From contig CAAEDU010000042.1 in the NCBI GenBank assembly GCA_900754695.1, positions 1 to 10,479 on the forward strand: a stretch of 10,479 bases of DNA. Reading direction: 5' to 3'. The notes under the pieces are model-generated. The model did no database searches, was not told the origin of the DNA, and saw nothing but the letters and a program-made list of their open reading frames with translations. The DNA is from Clostridia bacterium (GTDB lineage Bacteria; Bacillota; Clostridia; Christensenellales; CAG-917). The translations under genes were made by a program, and so were the position numbers. This document shows positions 7,058-10,479 of this stretch, piece after piece (within the stretch, counting starts at the first letter, position 1; the number at the start of each line of letters is the position of its first letter).

Positions 7058-7089
7058 ATAAAAAAGACTTTTGCGCAGGCAAAAGTCTT
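7058..7089 (-). terminator. Riboswitch expression-platform terminator
   Basis: On the minus strand AAGACTTTTGC (7089-7079) pairs perfectly with GCAAAAGTCTT (7074-7064) around a CTGC loop, followed by a T-run to 7060. Its upstream arm reuses bases 7085-7079, which in the aptamer would close the basal P1 helix with 7163-7158. The two structures therefore exclude each other. About 100 nt of leader remain between this terminator and the ATPase start. It may also end read-through from lysS. Confidence 0.85.
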
Positions 7090-7165
7090 GTAACCCTGAT
7101 CGGGCTGCCTTGCCAGGGCGTGAGCCCATGATGTTGACAATGGCACTAAACTACTCCCTTTCGTT
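7078..7165 (-). ncRNA. yybP-ykoY manganese riboswitch aptamer
   Basis: The minus-strand leader matches this riboswitch class at its invariant parts. The 5' strand AAAGGGAGTAG (7161-7151) corresponds to the class hallmark AAAGGGGAGUAG. The 3' strand TTACAAGACTTTTGCC (7093-7078) corresponds to AGCAAGACCUUUGCC. Between them, TGCCA (7145-7141) pairs with TGGCA (7115-7111), enclosing GTCAACATCA and a GGGC/GCCC hairpin, much as in characterised members. The class binds Mn2+ and in Bacillota usually switches genes on. Here the aptamer P1 helix would consume bases needed by the terminator arm, so metal binding should permit transcription of the downstream P-type ATPase. The class is known to precede Mn2+ exporters and P-type ATPases such as YoaB. 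I made the identification by eye. Confidence 0.82.
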
Positions 7166-7171
7166 GTTCGC

Positions 7172-7201
7172 ATTATATGACGGAGCGGGAGGAGATGTCA
7201 A
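7172..7201 (-). promoter_or_regulatory. Promoter of the riboswitch-ATPase transcript
   Basis: Perfect consensus boxes TTGACA (7201-7196) and TATAAT (7177-7172) lie 18 nt apart on the minus strand. The predicted start is near 7165, just before the aptamer 5' strand. The -35 box lies only about 20 nt past the lysS stop codon. Confidence 0.85.
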
Positions 7202-7220
7202 GCGTTTGAGAGCGCCCCTC

Positions 7221-8723
7221 TCACGCGCGCGGCTTCATGGTGGGGAACAGCAGCACCTCGCGGATGGAATAGCTGTCCGTGAGCAGCATGACCAGCCTGT
7301 CCACGCCCATGCCCATGCCGCCCGTGGGGGGCATGCCGTATTCGAGCGCGGTGACGAAATCCTCGTCATAGGGCTGCGCTTCCTCGTCGCCCTGCGCCTT
7401 TGCCGCCATCTGCGCCGCGAACCGCTCTCGCTGGTCGATGGGGTCGTTGAGCTCGCTGAATGCGTTGGCGATCTCCTTTGACGCGATGAACAGCTCGAAA
7501 CGCTCGGTGAGACGGGGGTCGGACTTCTTCTTTTTGGCGAGCGGGCTCACCTCGACGGGATAGTCGATGACGAAGACGGGACCCGTGAGCTTCTCCTCCA
7601 CAAAATTGTCGAACACCTCGTAAAGCGCCTTGCCCCAGCTCGTGTCCGCGGCAAGTTCCAGCCCCTTGGCGTTCGCCTTCGCGATGAGGTCGCCAAGCTC
7701 CTCCGTGTCAAAGTCCATCCCGACATATCTTCTCACCGCTTCCACCATCGTCAGCCTCTCCCAGGGGCCCGCAAAGGAGAGTGCCTCTCCCTGGTAGGTA
7801 ATGTCGAGAGTGCCGCACGCCTTCATCGCGCAATGGCGGATGAGGTTCTCGGTGAGGTCCATCATCGCGTTGTAATCGACATACGCCTGATAGACTTCCA
7901 CGGTGGTGAACTCGGGGTTGTGCTTGGGGTCCATGCCCTCGTTGCGGAAGATCCTGCCCACCTCGTAAACCTTCTCGAACCCGCCGACGATGCAGCGTTT
8001 GAGATAGAGCTCGGTGGCGATGCGCAGATACATGTCCACGTCAAGAGTGTTGTGATGGGTGACGAAGGGACGCGCGTTCGCGCCGCCCGCAAGGGTGTTG
8101 AGCACGGGGGTCTCCACTTCAAAGAAACCCTCTCCGTCCAGATATTCGCGGATGGCGGAGACGATCTTGCTGCGCTTGACGAAGATGTCCTTCACGCCGG
8201 GGTTGGCGATGAGGTCGACATAGCGCTGGCGATAGCGAAGCTCCGGATCCTTCAGCCCGTGGAACTTCTCGGGAAGAGGGAGCAGGGATTTCACGAGCAG
8301 GGTGTACTCCGCAACATGCACGGTGACCTCCCCCGTCTTAGTCTTGAAGACGGTGCCCTTCACGCCGATGATGTCGCCGACGTCCAGCTTTTTGAACTCC
8401 TGATAGTTCTCCGCGCCCATGTCGTCGCGGCTGAAATAGAGCTGCAGCTCGCCGTCGCTGTCCGCGATGTGCCCGAAACTCGCCTTGCCCATCACGCGCT
8501 TGGACATCAGCCTGCCCGCGACGGACACGCTCTTTCCTTCGTATGCGTCGTAGTCCGCGCGGATGGCGCCCGCCGTCGCGGTGCGCTCGTAGGTCGTGAG
8601 CTCAAAAGGATCCTTGCCCGCCTCTTCGAGAGCGGCGAGCTTGTCGAGCCTGACCTTGCGGACTTCGCTTATCTCCTGTTCGGGCGCAGCGGCGCCGATG
8701 GTTTCTCTTGCGTTGTCGCTCAC
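7221..8723 (-). CDS. lysS: Lysyl-tRNA synthetase, class II
   Basis: The 500-aa enzyme charges tRNA-Lys with lysine for translation. It has an N-terminal helical lead-in, an OB-fold anticodon-binding domain (about 64-145) and the class II catalytic domain with motif 1 around VETPVL (203-208), motif 2 FRNEGMDPKHNPEFT (259-273) and motif 3 GMGMGVDRLVMLLT (469-482). Its length is normal for the bacterial family. The start is a GTG at 8723-8721, which overlaps the greA stop (GTGA). The ribosome site AAGGAG lies inside the last codons of greA, so translation is coupled. It is the last gene of the AmaP-like, greA, lysS operon; greA-lysS adjacency is common in Bacillota. No T-box precedes it. A short GAGAG/CTCTC stem at the stop codon has no U-run, so a dedicated terminator is not seen. 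Confidence 0.97.
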   Translation of the reverse strand: MSDNARETIGAAAPEQEISEVRKVRLDKLAALEEAGKDPFELTTYERTATAGAIRADYDAYEGKSVSVAGRLMSKRVMGKASFGHIADSDGELQLYFSRDDMGAENYQEFKKLDVGDIIGVKGTVFKTKTGEVTVHVAEYTLLVKSLLPLPEKFHGLKDPELRYRQRYVDLIANPGVKDIFVKRSKIVSAIREYLDGEGFFEVETPVLNTLAGGANARPFVTHHNTLDVDMYLRIATELYLKRCIVGGFEKVYEVGRIFRNEGMDPKHNPEFTTVEVYQAYVDYNAMMDLTENLIRHCAMKACGTLDITYQGEALSFAGPWERLTMVEAVRRYVGMDFDTEELGDLIAKANAKGLELAADTSWGKALYEVFDNFVEEKLTGPVFVIDYPVEVSPLAKKKKSDPRLTERFELFIASKEIANAFSELNDPIDQRERFAAQMAAKAQGDEEAQPYDEDFVTALEYGMPPTGGMGMGVDRLVMLLTDSYSIREVLLFPTMKPRA

Positions 8724-9199
8724 TTGATCTCCTTGATCCTATACCGGATCTTCCTGCCGCCGGGGGCGTCCATCTCGACGACCTCCCCTTTCTTCCTGCC
8801 GATGAGCGCGGCGCCGAGAGGAGACTCGTTGCTGATGCGGTTGTCCTCGGCGTTCGCTTCCGTCGTGCCCACGATCTGATAGGTCTCCGGGTCGTCCTCC
8901 TCGCCTTCGAAGAGGAACGCGACCACCACCGTGCTGCCGATGGACACTATATCCTTGGAGAGAGACTCCTCGTCGATGACGACGGCGTTGTCGATCTTTT
9001 CCTCGAGCTCCTTGATCTCGCTCTCGACAAAGGACTGCTCTTCCTTGGCGGCGTCGTACTCCGCGTTCTCACTGAGGTCGCCGAACTCGCGGGCGACCTT
9101 GATCCTTTCCGCAACTTCCTTGCGCTTGACGACGACGAGATACTCGTGTCTCTTTTTCAGTTCTTCAAGCCCTTCTTTGGTGATGTGGACTTCGTTCAT
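8720..9199 (-). CDS. greA: Transcript cleavage factor GreA
   Basis: The 159-aa protein rescues backtracked RNA polymerase by stimulating cleavage of the 3' end of the nascent RNA through the secondary channel. The N-terminal coiled coil (about 8-74) carries the family signature AREFGDLSENAEYDAA (36-51). Its tip acidic residues D41 and E44 match the Mg2+-coordinating pair of E. coli GreA. The C-terminal FKBP-like domain (about 82-158) ends in the typical GRKKGEVVEMDAPGG and a basic tail. The length is normal. The ATG at 9199-9197 overlaps the upstream stop (ATGA). It is the middle gene of a tightly packed operon with lysS. Confidence 0.97.
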   Translation of the reverse strand: MNEVHITKEGLEELKKRHEYLVVVKRKEVAERIKVAREFGDLSENAEYDAAKEEQSFVESEIKELEEKIDNAVVIDEESLSKDIVSIGSTVVVAFLFEGEEDDPETYQIVGTTEANAEDNRISNESPLGAALIGRKKGEVVEMDAPGGRKIRYRIKEIK

Positions 9200-10044
9200 T
9201 TCTCGTCTTCGGCGGCAGGCTCTTCCTCCTCCGCCTCAACCTCCGTTGCCGTTTCTTCCTGATATTCCTCCGCCTCTGCTTCGGCAGGGACTGCCTCCTC
9301 TTCGGCTTCTTCTTCCGCGCCGACGGCAGGGGCTGCCGCCTCTTCGTCAAGCTGCTCGGGCGCGGACGCGCTCTTAGCAGCCTCTTCCGCCGCGACGACG
9401 CTCTCCTCCTCCGCGCTCTCCGTCTCCGTGACGGGAGACACGGACGTCTCCACCATGTTGGGCAGCGCGGCATAGTTCGCGGTGTGGTCGGCGACCTTCT
9501 CAGCCACCTCTTCCGCCACCTTCGCCTTGTCGGGCTTGAACTTCGCCTGCAATGCCACGATCTTGAACTCGATGGTGTGGAACTTGAAGCCGAGCGCTCC
9601 CTTGAACACCTCTTCGAGCAGCGTCCTCATATAGGTCTCCGTCTCGAAAACGTCGCGGTCGGTGATGCGCACGGAGACTTTCAGCTTGACGCCGTACTCG
9701 TTGACGATGAGCGCGACTTTGCCCGTCTTGACGCCCTCCAAGCCGTAGAAGGTCTCCTTCACCAGCTTGCGAATGACGCCGAGCGTCGCCTTGCAGCTCC
9801 CGCCCTGCTCGCTGCGCAGAGTGATCTCCTTCACCGCGTCGTTGTTCATGAACAACATGACCAGCGAGCTTATCGCCAGCAGCAGATAGAGCACGCTGAG
9901 CGTGATGATGAGCCCCTTGACAAGCTGATTGTCGAACTCGCTCTGCTCGATGCCGCCGAACGCCGTCACCACCAGGATGATGATGAGCACCACAGCAATG
10001 ATCAGCCCAGCGGACGCCAGGATCTTTTCGATGTTCTTTTTCAT
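9196..10044 (-). CDS. AmaP-like membrane protein with acidic tail
   Basis: The 282-aa protein resembles AmaP, the membrane anchor of Asp23/Gls24 envelope-stress proteins in Bacillota. It has two N-terminal membrane helices (about 9-30 and 41-66) with a short outside loop, then a cytoplasmic alpha/beta domain (about 72-170). That domain shows the Asp23-type pattern: a GLEGV segment, alternating strands in ALIVNEYGVKLKVSVRI, a long helix and a final strand. Residues 200-282 form a low-complexity Glu/Ala tail that ordinary AmaP lacks, probably disordered. The ATG at 10042-10044 is chosen because GGAGG precedes it and the hydrophobic helix follows. An upstream extension to 10167 is Arg-rich, overlaps the promoter and is unlikely. 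First gene of the operon with greA and lysS. The AmaP assignment is from pattern, not a strong motif. Confidence 0.6.
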   Translation of the reverse strand: MKKNIEKILASAGLIIAVVLIIILVVTAFGGIEQSEFDNQLVKGLIITLSVLYLLLAISSLVMLFMNNDAVKEITLRSEQGGSCKATLGVIRKLVKETFYGLEGVKTGKVALIVNEYGVKLKVSVRITDRDVFETETYMRTLLEEVFKGALGFKFHTIEFKIVALQAKFKPDKAKVAEEVAEKVADHTANYAALPNMVETSVSPVTETESAEEESVVAAEEAAKSASAPEQLDEEAAAPAVGAEEEAEEEAVPAEAEAEEYQEETATEVEAEEEEPAAEDEK

Positions 10045-10120
10045 GATGCCTCCGTTCAGGACGTCGCCGTCCCGCCTATGCCGCCGAAACAGCGTCCTCG
10101 GATGCCTCCGAAGCCGCTGT
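10045..10120 (-). promoter_or_regulatory. Structured leader with duplicated ribosome-site element
   Basis: The minus-strand leader contains CGGAGGCATC twice. The copy at 10054-10045 is the ribosome site of the AmaP-like gene; the other (10110-10101) is locked in a hairpin. That hairpin pairs ACAGCG (10120-10115) with CGCTGT (10094-10089), with an inner TCGGA/TCCGA stem. A second small stem GGACG/CGTCC (10072-10059) with a GCGA tetraloop stands 5 nt before the functional site. I recognise no riboswitch class or ribosomal-protein leader here. Confidence 0.4.
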
Positions 10121-10148
10121 CCCCGTGAATTACTATTATTTTTCATAT

Positions 10149-10177
10149 AATATAAACGATACATCAAAATTAGTCAA
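10149..10177 (-). promoter_or_regulatory. Promoter of the AmaP-like, greA, lysS operon
   Basis: Minus-strand TTGACT (10177-10172) and TATATT (10154-10149) are separated by 17 nt within an A/T-rich stretch. The start would be near 10142, giving a leader of about 98 nt. Confidence 0.7.
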
Positions 10178-10223
10178 GCGCCTATGCACTTTCCCGCGCG
10201 GGCATTTTAGTTACTGAAATTTT

Positions 10224-10267
10224 CGCCGCCAAGCGTTCATCTCGGCTGCGCCTGCGATGAAGCGGCG
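10224..10267. repeat. Bulged G/C-rich hairpin
   Basis: CGCCGC (10224-10229) pairs with GCGGCG (10262-10267), and TTCATC (10236-10241) pairs with GATGAA (10256-10261), leaving a 6-nt bulge on one side and a G/C-rich loop. It lies upstream of the operon promoter and just before the tandem hairpin array, and may belong to the same intergenic element. Confidence 0.5.
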
Positions 10268-10276
10268 ACTTATTTA

Positions 10277-10399
10277 CCCCACGAGAAAAATCAAAGATTT
10301 TTCCCGCGGGGACCCCGTATTATACCCCAGCCGAAAATCAAAGATTTTCACCCGGGGACCCCGGATCAACCCCGCCGAAAATACTTTCGGCGGGGACCC
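10277..10399. repeat. Tandem array of three related hairpins ending in GGGGACCC
   Basis: Three stem-loops stand at 10277-10311, 10325-10357 and 10370-10395, spaced about 45-48 nt. Each starts with CCCC and ends with GGGG followed at once by ACCC. The first two share the exact palindrome AAAATCAAAGATTTT in their middle. The second and third share GCCGAAAAT in the left arm, and the third is a perfect 11-bp stem with an ATAC loop. Mismatches are confined to the G/C shoulders of the first two. The pattern points to duplication of one module followed by drift with pairing partly kept. No gene is visible in it. Confidence 0.7.
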
Positions 10400-10479
10400 G
10401 AACATTCCTTGCGCTCCGCGCTGACGCGCTCACCGCGCAGCGTCATAGCGGGCGCACTTTCACCGTACATGCCGCTGAA

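Noticed and set aside
10045..10167. N-terminal extension of the AmaP-like protein by 41 codons
   Set aside because: The extension is Arg-rich, overlaps the promoter -10 box and would put a basic stretch before the membrane helix. The ATG at 10044 has a GGAGG site.
10277..10399. Short CRISPR array, considered because of regularly spaced repeats
   Set aside because: The units are self-complementary hairpins separated by only 7-14 nt of spacer, and no cas gene is present.
10367..10478. Minus-strand frame open at the right window edge, ending in TGA inside the hairpin array
   Set aside because: The short peptide matches nothing I know, is Arg-rich and runs into repeat hairpins. It may be the tail of a gene beyond the window, but there is no positive evidence.

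Overview
The window looks like a chromosomal segment of a fairly high-GC member of the Bacillota, most likely Clostridia. Supporting signs are the strong Shine-Dalgarno sequences, sigma-A type promoters, a transketolase split into two subunits, a greA-lysS pair, an AmaP-like envelope protein and a yybP-ykoY type manganese riboswitch. I cannot name a genus from the sequence. Most of the window is ordinary housekeeping and ion-homeostasis genes. The less usual material is in the intergenic repeats at both ends, one RNA switch, one His-rich secreted protein and one divergent amino-acid kinase.

Layout, left to right. Positions 1-329 hold no gene but contain three kinds of repeat: a perfect 26-bp inverted repeat, a 23-bp direct repeat and a long imperfect hairpin. 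Then comes a minus-strand operon of the two transketolase halves (2089 to 330), with its own promoter at 2113-2141. A divergent plus-strand gene (2445-3137) encodes a small exported His-rich protein. It converges on a minus-strand glutamate-5-kinase-like gene (4101-3277), with a symmetrical terminator hairpin between them. Next on the minus strand is a P2A-type cation ATPase (6959-4221), ended by a clear intrinsic terminator. Its long leader (about 7165-7058) has the conserved features of the Mn2+-sensing yybP-ykoY riboswitch, followed by a terminator hairpin and its own promoter. A second minus-strand operon, AmaP-like protein, greA and lysS (10044 to 7221), is tightly coupled by two 4-nt start/stop overlaps. 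Its promoter lies at 10149-10177. Positions 10178-10479 hold no supported gene but contain a strongly structured repeat region with three related hairpins in a row.

How the genes work together. The transketolase pair serves the non-oxidative pentose phosphate pathway. GreA and LysRS are transcription and translation housekeeping factors, here downstream of an envelope-associated membrane protein. The ATPase would annotate by homology as a Ca2+ pump, but the Mn-type riboswitch in its leader argues that it exports Mn2+, or both Mn2+ and Ca2+, with metal-bound RNA switching expression on. I did not find a convincing new multi-gene system. The best leads are the riboswitch-ATPase unit, the tandem hairpin array, the left-end repeats, the His-rich secreted protein and the orphan kinase.
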